64,000 nucleotides of DNA, taken from the NCBI RefSeq assembly GCF_018332655.1, contig NZ_BOQL01000024.1, positions 1-64,000 of the forward strand, given 5' to 3'. This stretch comes from Actinoplanes auranticolor. GTDB taxonomy: Bacteria; Actinomycetota; Actinomycetes; Mycobacteriales; Micromonosporaceae. Position numbers and translations under genes: made by a program. Shown piece after piece: positions 57,197 to 64,000 of the stretch. The notes beneath the pieces are model-generated. The model did not search any database and had not been told where the DNA came from. It was given only the letters and a program-made list of their open reading frames with translations. Position 1 is the stretch's first letter. Each line of letters begins with the position of its first letter.

Positions 57197-58588
57197 ATGG
57201 CGACGAAGACCGTGTTCGTACTGTTCGGGGCCACCGGCGACCTGGCGAAGCGGATGGTGCTGCCCGCCTTCTACACCCTGGCCATCGAGGGGCTGCTGCC
57301 CGCCGACTGGGTGCTGGTGGGCAACGGGCGCGGCGACGTCGCCCACGAGGACTTCCGCAAGCACGTGCACGACGTGCTGGTCGAGTTCGGACCGCACCCG
57401 GACAAGGGCCCGTGGCGCGAGTTCGAGCGGCGGCTGCTCTTCGCCGGCGGCGGCTTCTCCACCGACTCCCCCGGCAGCCTGCTCGACGTGATCGACGGCG
57501 CCCGCAGGAAGCTGGGCCCGAAGGCGGAGCTCGTGCACTACCTGGCCGTGCCGCCGCAGACCTTCCCCGAGCTGACCCGGGCGCTCGGCCGGCACGGCCT
57601 GGCCGAGGGGGCTCGGGTGGTCTACGAGAAGCCGTTCGGCACCTCGCCGCGCGACTTCCGGTCGCTCAACCGGACCGTGCACAGCGTGCTGGACGAGTCG
57701 CAGGTCTACCGGATCGACCACTTCCTCGGCAAGGAGGCCACGCAGAACCTGCACGTGCTGCGCTTCGCCAACGAGCTGTTCGCGGCGATGTGGAACCGCG
57801 AGCACATCGAGAGCGTGCAGATCGACGTGCCGGAGGACCTCGGGGTGGACGACCGGGCCGGCTTCTACGACGCGACCGGCGCCGTGCTCGACATGCTCGT
57901 CACCCACCTGTTCCAGGTCGCCGCCGAGGTCGCCATGGAGCCGCCGGCCAGTCTCGCCGCCGGCGACCTGCAGTCCGCCCGGGAACGGGTGATCCGCTCG
58001 TTCCGGCCGCTGGACCCGGCCGAGGTGGTGCTGGGCCAGTTCGACGGCTACCGCGACATCGAGGGCATCGATCGCCGGTCGAAGACCGACACCTTCGTCG
58101 CCGCCAAGCTGTGGATCGACAACGCGCGCTGGAAGGGCGTGCCGTTCCTGCTGCGCACCGGCAAGCGGATGGCCGCGAGCGAGCAGCGGGTCACCATCGT
58201 GCTGCGGACCCCCGACCGGCCGCTGCCGGGGCTGCCGGCCCAGGCGAACGCGCTGACCTTCGCGCTGTCCGGTGACGGGCAGATCGAGCTGCGGCTGCTG
58301 GCCAAGAAGCCGGGCACCGAGCTGCGGGTCGAGCCGGCGACCATCAAGCTGCCGCTGGCCGAGCTGCCGGACGCCGAGCCGCTGCCGCCGTACGTGCGGC
58401 TGATCCACGACGTGCTGCTCGGCGACCGGTCATTGTTCACCCGGCCCGACGGACTGTCGGCGGCGTGGCGGGCGGTGCAGCCGGTCCTGGACACGCCGCC
58501 CCGGCTGGCGAAGTACCCGCAGGGCTCGTGGGGACCGCCGGCGGCCAAGAAGCTGGCGGCGCCGTACCGGTGGCTGTCAGGTCAGTGA
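57197..58588 (+). CDS. zwf: glucose-6-phosphate dehydrogenase
   Basis: 463 residues from ATG 57197 (GTG 57182 is a weaker option). Oxidises glucose 6-phosphate with NADP+ in the pentose-phosphate pathway. NADP motif FVLFGATGDLAKRMVLPAFY, substrate strand VVYEKPFGTS, active-site signature RIDHFLGKEATQN with the catalytic His and Lys, later GVPFLLRTGKRMA and the C-terminal YVRLIHDVLLGDRSLFTRPD. No opcA, tal or gnd gene is adjacent, so this is probably a second or stand-alone zwf. Its end overlaps the convergent LysE fragment by 12 bases. Confidence 0.93.
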   Translation: MATKTVFVLFGATGDLAKRMVLPAFYTLAIEGLLPADWVLVGNGRGDVAHEDFRKHVHDVLVEFGPHPDKGPWREFERRLLFAGGGFSTDSPGSLLDVIDGARRKLGPKAELVHYLAVPPQTFPELTRALGRHGLAEGARVVYEKPFGTSPRDFRSLNRTVHSVLDESQVYRIDHFLGKEATQNLHVLRFANELFAAMWNREHIESVQIDVPEDLGVDDRAGFYDATGAVLDMLVTHLFQVAAEVAMEPPASLAAGDLQSARERVIRSFRPLDPAEVVLGQFDGYRDIEGIDRRSKTDTFVAAKLWIDNARWKGVPFLLRTGKRMAASEQRVTIVLRTPDRPLPGLPAQANALTFALSGDGQIELRLLAKKPGTELRVEPATIKLPLAELPDAEPLPPYVRLIHDVLLGDRSLFTRPDGLSAAWRAVQPVLDTPPRLAKYPQGSWGPPAAKKLAAPYRWLSGQ

Positions 58589-58925
58589 GGCCGCCGAGCG
58601 GAGGTCGAGCGCCACGAGGATCGCGCCGCCGACCCGGTTGATCACCCGCCGGGCCCGGTCGGTGCGCAGCAAGCGCGCACCGGCCGACGAGACGGCGACC
58701 CAGGCGCCGAGCCAGCGGACGATGAACAGCGCGTGCGCGGTGACCAGGACGATCATCGGCGCCCGCACCGGGCGCTCTGGCACCGGGAACTGCGGCGCGA
58801 GGGTCAGGTAGACGGCGGCGACCTTCGGATTGAGCACGTTGCCGAGCAGCGCCTGGCTGTACGGGTGGCGCAGGCCGACGCGCCGCGGCCGGGGCGGCGG
58901 TTCCCGGCGGCGGACCGTCGCGCAC
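58577..58925 (-). pseudogene. LysE/RhtB exporter, C-terminal half only
   Basis: Reads GLRHPYSQALLGNVLNPKVA, LTLAPQFPVPERP, then IVLVTAHALFIVRWLGAWVA and ARRVINRVGGAILVALDLR, the typical second half of a LysE-family amino-acid exporter (NPK motif, last helices). The first about 100 residues are missing, with the break near 58920, right at the end of the phosphoesterase fragment. An in-frame start (58837) exists but would give only two or three helices. Confidence 0.75.
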
Positions 58926-58928
58926 GGC

Positions 58929-59230
58929 TCAGATCACGACGCGGTAGTGGGTGGTGAGCCGGCCGGTGTCGTCGTGGACGTGGAAGGCCACGCCGGGCGG
59001 CTGGCTGCGGGTGGCGAGCGGGCTCGGGCCCTTCCAGGGCATCCGCAGCGTGGAGATGACCCCGGGCACCACCAGCAACGGCCGGCCCGCGAAGGTGCTC
59101 ACCGCCGCGGTGTGCGCGTGTCCGGTCAGCACGGCGACGACCTGCGGATGGGCTGCGATCAGGGCGGCCAGCGGCTCGGCGCCGAACAGGCGGATCGAGT
59201 CGGGCGACAGCGCGGTCGTGCTGCCGCTAG
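58929..59230 (-). pseudogene. metallophosphoesterase, C-terminal fragment
   Basis: Reads PDSIRLFGAEPLAALIAAHP, VVAVLTGHAHTAAVSTFAGR, LLVVPGVIS and ends THYRVVI at 58929. The GHxH metal motif (GHAH) and following strand are the end of a cyclic-nucleotide phosphodiesterase/Icc-type protein. About 180 N-terminal residues with the other metal ligands are absent. The break lies some 15 bases before the tRNA-like gene, which suggests an insertion or deletion event at that RNA gene. Confidence 0.7.
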
Positions 59231-59243
59231 AGTCCTGCGGCGG

Positions 59244-59315
59244 CGGGCCGTAGCGCAGAGGTCGTCGCGCCGCACTGCGGATGCGGAGGACGCCGGTTCG
59301 ATTCCGGCCGGTCCG
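59244..59315 (+). tRNA. tRNA-like gene 1, anticodon GCG (Arg by code), extended acceptor
   Basis: A full cloverleaf can be drawn: acceptor CGGGCCG/CGGTCCG (one G-U), T8, A9, 3-bp D stem GCG/CGC with A14 and GG in the loop, anticodon stem CCGCA/TGCGG around loop CTGCGGA (34-36 = GCG), 5-base variable region, T arm GCCGG-TTCGATT-CCGGC. Two further pairs outside the acceptor (GG before, CC after) make a 9-bp stem at 59242-59317. CCA is not encoded. An Arg tRNA with GCG is not expected in bacteria that read CGN with ACG, so it is probably a specialised or tRNA-like RNA. It ends 37 bases before the ankyrin gene. Confidence 0.65.
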
Positions 59316-59354
59316 CCACCTGCGGCAGGCGGGCGGGCGACGGGAGAGATCGGC

Positions 59355-60884
59355 GTGGAGCGGCGACGGGAACGCCTGCGGTACCGGCGCGAGCTGAACC
59401 TCTGCGCGCCGCCCGCGATGATCGCCGCGGCCACCGAGCGGCGGCTCGCCGGCGACTGGCGGGGAGCCTGCGCGGCCGCGCTCGTCGACGTGGATCTCGA
59501 CCTGCGGAAGGTGGCCTCGGCCTACGGCGCCGGGCACGCCGAGCGGATCGAGGCCGAGCTCCTCGGCTTCGCCCCCGAACTGCTGCGCCGGTTCCTGCCC
59601 CGCTCGGAGGGCCGGCTGGTGCCGCGGGCCGCCGTGGTGCTGTCCCGCTTCGACGAGCCCTGCCGCGGCGCCCGGGAGGGCTCCCGCCGGCACGGCCCGG
59701 TGCTGGTCGCCACCCAGCCGCAGAGCTGGCAGGTCGTCCGGCAGGGCCTCACCCTGCAGGTGCTGCACAAGCTGCCCACCCACTTCCACGACATGCCGGA
59801 GTGGACCTGGCGCGCCGACGCCGTCGCCGACCGGCGCTGGGTGTACGGCGCCGGCCCGGACCGCCTGCCGTGGCACTTCGCCGACGGGTCGCCGTACCCC
59901 CAGGGCACCGTGACGCCCCCGGAGCAGGCGGCGGACCGCACGGGTGAGATCGAGCGGATCGCCGCGGCGCTGGTCGCCGGGCGGCCGGTCGAGGCCTTCG
60001 AGGTCGCGGGCTTCGAGGTCGACACGACCCCGACCCGCCACTACGGCCCGGAGCTGCCCAAGCTGCTGGCCCGGATGGGCCGGGCCCTGCCGGTCGCCCG
60101 GGCCGAGCTGCTCCGGCTGACCCGCCGGTACGAGCAGGAGCGCTTCCGGGCGCAATGGGGCCTCGTCGGCATCTCGCGGTTCACCGTGCGCCGGCAGGAC
60201 TACTCCCGCGCCGACTCCGGTCCCTGGATGTTCGACGTGCCCGCCCCGGCCGAGGTGAGCCTGCTGCGCTTCGGTGACCTCGGCCCGGACGAGCTGCATC
60301 CGCTGGTGCACGAGGCGCTGTTCCCCGATCGCGTCCAGCAGTGGCGGGCGCAGGTCCCGCACGTGCCGGAGCTGATCCAGGTCCGCTGCGGCACCGAGTG
60401 GCACACGGTCGTCGCCACCGGCGGGCACCTGCGCACCCCGCACCACGGCGACGCCGCTCCGGACGAGCCCATGCACGGCTGCGCGGCCGCGGTCCGGGGC
60501 TGGCGCACCGGCGTCCGGCCGATGCCCAAGGACGTCCGCCGGGACCGGCAGGCGCTCTTCGCCCTGGCCCTGCACGGCGACACCGACGGGCTGCTCGCGC
60601 GGCTGGCGGACGGTCTCGACCCCGGCCTGCGCGGCCCGGGCGGCGGCACGCTGCTGCACTGGCTCGCCCACCTGGACCACGCCCGGCTGCTGCCGGTGCT
60701 GCTGGGCGCGGGGCTGTCGCTCGAGGACCGCGACCACGAGGGGCGTACGGCGCTGCACGCCGCGGCCGAGTCGTGCGCCGAGGCCACGATGGCGGCGCTG
60801 ATCGCCGCGGGTGCCGACCCGGATTCCCGTGACCAGCAGGGACGGATCCCGGCGCGGGTGCTGGCCGAGGTACGCGGCCCGTAG
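59355..60884 (+). CDS. ankyrin-repeat protein of unknown function
   Basis: 509 residues from GTG 59355 (GGGAGAG upstream). Residues 1-400 form an unassigned soluble part: ERRRERLRYRRELNLCAPPA, WRGACAAALVDVDLDLRKVA, then GLTLQVLHKLPTHFHDMPEW and TVRRQDYSRADSGPWMFDVP. Residues about 410-505 are three ankyrin repeats (LARLADGLDPGLRGPGGGTL, HLDHARLLPVLLGAGLSLED, DHEGRTALHAAAESCAEATM). Starts right after tRNA-like gene 1, and tRNA-like gene 2 follows within 30 bases. No catalytic motif recognised. Confidence 0.8.
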   Translation: MERRRERLRYRRELNLCAPPAMIAAATERRLAGDWRGACAAALVDVDLDLRKVASAYGAGHAERIEAELLGFAPELLRRFLPRSEGRLVPRAAVVLSRFDEPCRGAREGSRRHGPVLVATQPQSWQVVRQGLTLQVLHKLPTHFHDMPEWTWRADAVADRRWVYGAGPDRLPWHFADGSPYPQGTVTPPEQAADRTGEIERIAAALVAGRPVEAFEVAGFEVDTTPTRHYGPELPKLLARMGRALPVARAELLRLTRRYEQERFRAQWGLVGISRFTVRRQDYSRADSGPWMFDVPAPAEVSLLRFGDLGPDELHPLVHEALFPDRVQQWRAQVPHVPELIQVRCGTEWHTVVATGGHLRTPHHGDAAPDEPMHGCAAAVRGWRTGVRPMPKDVRRDRQALFALALHGDTDGLLARLADGLDPGLRGPGGGTLLHWLAHLDHARLLPVLLGAGLSLEDRDHEGRTALHAAAESCAEATMAALIAAGADPDSRDQQGRIPARVLAEVRGP

Positions 60885-60911
60885 CGGCGGTTGGTTATGC
60901 TTCCGCGCGGC

Positions 60912-60983
60912 GAGGCCGTAGCGCAGAGGTCGACGCACCCGCCTCTCAAGCGGGGGGACGCCGGTTCGATTCCGGTCGGTCTC
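60912..60983 (+). tRNA. tRNA-like gene 2, anticodon CTC (Glu by code), extended acceptor
   Basis: Cloverleaf: acceptor GAGGCCG/CGGTCTC (one G-U), T8, A9, D stem GCG/CGC, anticodon stem CCCGC/GCGGG around loop CTCTCAA (34-36 = CTC), 5-base variable region, T arm GCCGG-TTCGATT-CCGGT. Three more pairs (GGC before, GCC after) give a 10-bp stem at 60909-60986. It shares GTAGCGCAGAGGTCG, GGACGCCGGTTCGATTCCGG and CGGTC with tRNA-like gene 1, so they are relatives with different anticodons. Sequence differs from ordinary actinobacterial tRNA-Glu. It sits between the ankyrin gene and the SDR gene. Confidence 0.65.
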
Positions 60984-61006
60984 GCCCCCGGCCACAGGAG
61001 GGCGCA

Positions 61007-62338
61007 GTGTCGGTCGACCGTACGGAGCTGGCCGTGTGCCTGTCCGTGCTCTCGCGGCTCGGCGACCCGGGGCTGGACGACGCCACCCGGCTGGAGCTGG
61101 AACGCGCCGTCACCGCCGCCGCCCGCGATGTGAAGCGCCGCGCCAAGGCTCGCCGCGTCGGGGAGACCCGGGCCGCGGACCGGGCGGTGCTGGCGGCGGC
61201 CACCCGCTTCCACACCGAGATCCCGCCGGTGCTGCCCAGCCCCTCCCCGGCCGCGCCCACCCCCGCCGGCACCCTGCGGCGTGAGCGCCGGTGCTACGTC
61301 TGCAAGTCGGCGTACCGGGCGGTCGACGCCGACTATCACCTGCTCTGCCCGCCGTGCGCGGAGGAGAACAGGGTCCGCCGGCACGCCCGCTGCGACCTGT
61401 CCGGGCGTACCGCGATCGTCACCGGCGGGCGGGTCAAGATCGGCTTCCACACCGCGCTGAAGCTGCTGCGCGACGGCGCCGAGGTCGTCGTCACCACCCG
61501 CTTCCCCCGCGACGCCGCCCGCCGGTACGCCGCCGTGCCCGACTTCGCGTCCTGGGGCCACCGGCTGTCGGTGCACGAGCTGGACCTGCTGGACCTGAAC
61601 GCCACCCTGGAGTTCGTCGCGCTGGCCGGGCGGCGCTTCGCCGGGCTGGACATCCTGGTCAACAACGCCGCGCAGACGCTGTACCGGCCGGAGGCGTACC
61701 ACGGTGAGGTGCGCGAGGCCGAGACCGCGGCCCTGTCCGGACCGGCCGCCCGCATCGCGATCACCGCCGGCGACCCGAGCGTGCCGGTGGCCACGGGCGA
61801 CCCGCTGTTCCCGGCCGGGCACCGTGACGAGACCGGCCAGCAGCTGGACCTGCGCGCGGTCAACTCCTGGGTGCTGCACGACGGTGACGTCAGCCCGCAC
61901 GAGTGGCTGCAGGTGCACGTCGTGAACGCGTTCGCGCCGTTCCTGCTGACCTCGCGGCTGCGCCCGCTGCTGGCCGCCGCCCGGCAGCCGCAGCGGCACG
62001 TCGTGCAGGTGTCGGCGATGGAGGGCAGCTTCTCGCGGCGGGGCAAGACCGTGCGGCACCCGCACACCAACATGGCCAAGGCGTCGCTGAACATGCTGGT
62101 CCGCACGGTGGCCGCAGATTACGTGCGGGACGGCATCCACATGAACAGCGTGGACACCGGCTGGGTCACCGACGAGCGCCCGCACCCGGCCAAGGTGACC
62201 GTGCGGGAGGCCGGCTTCCGTCCCCCGCTGGACGTCGTGGACGGCGCCGCCCGGGTCTACGACCCGATCGTGCGCGGGGTGCGCGGCACCCCGGTGAGCG
62301 GCCAGTTCCTCAAGGACTACCGGAGTGTGCCCTGGTGA
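61007..62338 (+). CDS. zinc-ribbon plus short-chain dehydrogenase fusion
   Basis: 443 residues from GTG 61007 (AGGAGGG upstream), 23 bases after tRNA-like gene 2. Residues 1-90 are helical and basic. C96-x-x-C99 and C114-x-x-C117 form a zinc ribbon (CYVCK, CPPC). The SDR domain follows: TAIVTGGRVKIGFHTALKLL (cofactor loop), VVVTTRFPRDAARRY, LDILVNNAAQTLYRPEAY, Ser336 in VVQVSAMEG, and PHTNMAKASLNML, where the usual Tyr of YxxxK is Thr354 with Lys358. I recall the same zinc ribbon, TGGRVKIG and HTNMAKAALNM in a broadly distributed eukaryotic SDR group. Reaction unknown. Confidence 0.85.
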   Translation: MSVDRTELAVCLSVLSRLGDPGLDDATRLELERAVTAAARDVKRRAKARRVGETRAADRAVLAAATRFHTEIPPVLPSPSPAAPTPAGTLRRERRCYVCKSAYRAVDADYHLLCPPCAEENRVRRHARCDLSGRTAIVTGGRVKIGFHTALKLLRDGAEVVVTTRFPRDAARRYAAVPDFASWGHRLSVHELDLLDLNATLEFVALAGRRFAGLDILVNNAAQTLYRPEAYHGEVREAETAALSGPAARIAITAGDPSVPVATGDPLFPAGHRDETGQQLDLRAVNSWVLHDGDVSPHEWLQVHVVNAFAPFLLTSRLRPLLAAARQPQRHVVQVSAMEGSFSRRGKTVRHPHTNMAKASLNMLVRTVAADYVRDGIHMNSVDTGWVTDERPHPAKVTVREAGFRPPLDVVDGAARVYDPIVRGVRGTPVSGQFLKDYRSVPW

Positions 62339-63471
62339 GCGACGCGACCCCGGTGCGCTGCCCGGCCATCACGGACCCGGGCACCGGCCTGGCCGATCCC
62401 GGGGACTTCACTCCCCTGCTCGCCCGGCTCGCCGACACCGCGGCGGTCGCACAGCCGGAGGAGTTCCCGCGCGGGACGGTCCAGCCCGACGGCCGGCTCG
62501 ACCTCTGCAAGCAGGGCCTCGGCCCGGCGCAGACAGCCCGGATCCTCGCGGCGGCCGTCGGCTCGCCGCTGGTACGCCACCTGCTGCTCGGCACCAACGG
62601 CCTCGGTCCCGACGGCGCCCGCGCGGTCGCCGGCGCTCTGCGGCCCGGCCACCACGTCGAGACGCTCTACCTCGGCTGCAACCTGATCGACCCGGACGGC
62701 GTGGACGCGATCGCCACCCGGCTGGCTCAGGACGACACCGTGCGGGCGCTCTGGCTCAAGCGGAACCCGGTCGGTGACGAGGGCGTGGCCCGGCTGGCCG
62801 CGGCACTGACCACCAACACCACGATCCGTACGCTCGACCTGGTCAACGTCGGCATGACCGGCCGCGGCCTGCGAGTGCTGGCCGCCGCCCTCGCCGCCCG
62901 CCCCGCCCGGTTGCAGCGGCTCTACCTGGGCGGCAACGGCTTCGGGCCGGACGTCGTCCCGGCGCTCGGCACGCTGATCCACGAGGCCGGGGTGCACGAG
63001 ATCTACCTGGCCGCGAATCACCTCGGTGACGCCGGGGCGGCGGCGCTGGCCGAGCTCGCGGACGGGGTGGCGCTGACCCTCGGGCTGGGCGGCAACGGCC
63101 TGAGCCCGGCCGGGACGGCGGCGCTGGCCCGGCACCTGGGCGCCTGGACGGCGCTCGACCTGGCCCGGCCGCCGTCGGAACGCTCGCTGGGCGCGCACGG
63201 CAACGTGGTCGGCGACGAGGGCGCGTACGCGCTGGCCGACGCCCTCGCCGGGGCCCGGTTGCAGCGGCTGGACCTGCGGCGGACGGAGATCGGCGGGCGT
63301 GGCGCCCGGCGGCTGGTGGCGGCGGTGCAGGGGCATCCGACGCTGGCGTACCTGGGGCTCAACGGCGGGGTGCCGCGCCGGCAGCGGCGTAAGGCGGCGG
63401 AGCTGCTCGCGGGGCAGCCGGCGCCGGTGCCGCACGCCGACGTCCGGGCCATCGCGAGCGTCTACCGGTAG
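62335..63471 (+). CDS. leucine-rich-repeat (ribonuclease-inhibitor-like) protein
   Basis: 378 residues from GTG 62335, overlapping the SDR stop (GTGA). After about 60 residues, 28-residue repeats of the RNase-inhibitor type follow: LVRHLLLGTNGLGPDGARAV, HVETLYLGCNLIDPDGVDAI, TVRALWLKRNPVGDEGVARL, TIRTLDLVNVGMTGRGLRVL, LQRLYLGGNGFGPDVVPALG, VHEIYLAANHLGDAGAAALA, and later repeats to about 350. No signal peptide, so it acts inside the cell, probably by binding a protein. The coupling with the SDR implies the two work together. Confidence 0.87.
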   Translation: MSDATPVRCPAITDPGTGLADPGDFTPLLARLADTAAVAQPEEFPRGTVQPDGRLDLCKQGLGPAQTARILAAAVGSPLVRHLLLGTNGLGPDGARAVAGALRPGHHVETLYLGCNLIDPDGVDAIATRLAQDDTVRALWLKRNPVGDEGVARLAAALTTNTTIRTLDLVNVGMTGRGLRVLAAALAARPARLQRLYLGGNGFGPDVVPALGTLIHEAGVHEIYLAANHLGDAGAAALAELADGVALTLGLGGNGLSPAGTAALARHLGAWTALDLARPPSERSLGAHGNVVGDEGAYALADALAGARLQRLDLRRTEIGGRGARRLVAAVQGHPTLAYLGLNGGVPRRQRRKAAELLAGQPAPVPHADVRAIASVYR

Positions 63472-63537
63472 TCCGGACGTGGAATAACCGGCCTCCCCCT
63501 GCGTTCTACCCGCTGGATCCACTGGGAGGACTGAGAC

Positions 63538-63795
63538 ATGAAGACCGGTATCCACCCCACCTACGGTTACGTCGTCTACCGCGACCGCAGCGCCGACTAC
63601 TCGTTCCTGACCCGGTCCACGGCGACCAGCGACAAGACGGTCGAGTGGAGCGACGGGAAGACCTACCCGGTGCTCGACGTCGACATCTCCAGCGGCAGCC
63701 ACCCGTTCTGGACCGGCAAGCAGCGGCTGCTCGACACCGCCGGCCGGGTCGAGAAGTTCCGCGCCAAGTACGCCCGGGCCCGCGGCGGCAAGTAG
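63538..63795 (+). CDS. rpmE2: ribosomal protein L31, type B (zinc-independent)
   Basis: 85 residues from ATG 63538 (GGGAGGA upstream). [65 protein letters not shown] is the L31B pattern. No cysteines are present, so it is the form that replaces zinc-binding L31 when zinc is scarce, usually under Zur control. No other zinc-regulon gene is adjacent and I could not make out a clear Zur box in the 66-base leader. Confidence 0.92.
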   Translation: MKTGIHPTYGYVVYRDRSADYSFLTRSTATSDKTVEWSDGKTYPVLDVDISSGSHPFWTGKQRLLDTAGRVEKFRAKYARARGGK

Positions 63796-63809
63796 CACGT
63801 CACCGGATA

Positions 63810-63840
63810 CCGGCGGCACCCCTCACCGGGTGGCCGCCGG
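63810..63840. terminator. hairpin shared by rpmE2 and the convergent oxidoreductase
   Basis: CCGGCGGC-ACCC pairs with GGGT-GGCCGCCGG (one bulge) around a short loop. It starts 15 bases after the rpmE2 stop and contains the stop codon of the convergent gene. Confidence 0.7.
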
Positions 63841-64000
63841 TTCTGCGTCTCCGGCCCGGTACGCCTGCCTGATCTCGGCCAGCTGCCGCTGCTCGGCGGC
63901 GTAGTCCCGCGGGCGGGGCTCGTCCGGGTTGGGATCGAGGATCACCTCGCTCGCGCCCAGCTCGGCCAGCGCCTGCACGTCCCCCACGACCTGGTCCAGC
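63823..64000 (-). CDS. LLM-class oxidoreductase, C-terminal part (runs off window)
   Basis: The last 58 codons read VVGDVQALAELGASEVILDP and DYAAEQRQLAEIRQAYRAGD, ending at TGA 63823. The helix-strand LxDLGAxxVxLDP near the end of the barrel is typical of F420-dependent luciferase-like oxidoreductases. The N-terminal part lies beyond the window, so the subfamily is not certain. Confidence 0.6.
   Translation of the reverse strand, partial: LDQVVGDVQALAELGASEVILDPNPDEPRPRDYAAEQRQLAEIRQAYRAGDAEPAATR

Noticed and set aside
58929..60995. A 688-codon open frame on the minus strand across the tRNA-like gene and the ankyrin gene.
   Set aside because: Only its last about 100 codons match a real family (phosphoesterase). 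The rest mirrors the GC-rich codon pattern of the plus-strand ankyrin gene and reads as Gly/Arg/Pro/Ala-rich shadow.
60200..62185. A 661-codon minus-strand open frame opposite the ankyrin and SDR genes.
   Set aside because: No ribosome site or recognisable motif; the plus-strand genes explain the region fully.

Overview
The window is uniformly very GC-rich, nearly every real gene has a strong G/C third-position bias, GTG starts and 4-bp ATGA/GTGA start-stop overlaps are common, and the family content is typical of actinomycetes (SigE-type and other ECF sigma factors, DesK/NarL-type two-component systems, DUF574 methyltransferase, F420/LLM oxidoreductases, MocR, MMPL, DUF4232, DUF4142). A FliQ gene argues for a motile actinomycete. 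Micromonosporaceae (Actinoplanes-like) is my best guess; it is an inference from gene content, not a measured placement.

Layout. 0-6.3 kb: secreted and stress-type genes (PT-rich secreted protein cut by the window edge, broken alpha/beta hydrolase, DUF1772 protein facing a truncated HxlR regulator, a SigE-family sigma factor with its membrane partner, a beta-lactamase-like protein that lacks key catalytic residues, a broken SnoaL-like gene, a DUF4232 protein). 6.4-10.7 kb: MMPL exporter divergent from a histidine kinase/response regulator pair. 10.8-22.9 kb: an aromatic-acid catabolic island: aldehyde dehydrogenase, a four-gene NitT/TauT-type ABC importer, and the translationally coupled operon pobA-pcaIJHGBDC plus an IclR-family regulator. 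It converts 4-hydroxybenzoate through protocatechuate to 3-oxoadipyl-CoA. Only the thiolase PcaF is missing. A three-half-site operator lies between importer and operon. 22.9-35 kb: GGDEF protein, small enzymes, STAS protein, MocR/EamA pair, a Cys-to-Ser pyroglutamyl-peptidase-like secreted protein, orphan fliQ, decayed adenosine deaminase, PQ-loop transporter and a 914-residue PcfJ-like protein.

35-42 kb is a gene graveyard: a GGDEF-EAL gene with several frameshifts, DUF305, response-regulator and three transposase remnants, a 13-copy 7-bp minisatellite, and a truncated NucA/NucB DNase with a downstream candidate immunity gene. 42-48 kb carries a coupled operon: alanine/serine-type racemase, D-Ala-D-X ligase, acyltransferase-3 membrane protein, histidine kinase and response regulator. 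It reads like a VanT split into two genes next to a ligase, with a non-VanRS two-component system. 48-57 kb: broken hydrolase, LLM oxidoreductase, an operon of ECF sigma factor, degenerate GGDEF-EAL protein and DUF574 methyltransferase, then a GlxA-type regulator and an acidic low-complexity secreted protein.

57-64 kb: glucose-6-phosphate dehydrogenase, LysE and phosphoesterase fragments, then the most unusual block: two homologous tRNA-like genes with extended acceptor stems, each just upstream of a protein gene (ankyrin-repeat protein; zinc-ribbon SDR followed by a leucine-rich-repeat protein), then the zinc-independent L31 gene and the end of an LLM oxidoreductase. At least ten genes carry single-base frameshifts. 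They may be real pseudogenes or, in part, sequence errors. No rRNA, CRISPR array, intact phage or intact transposon was seen.
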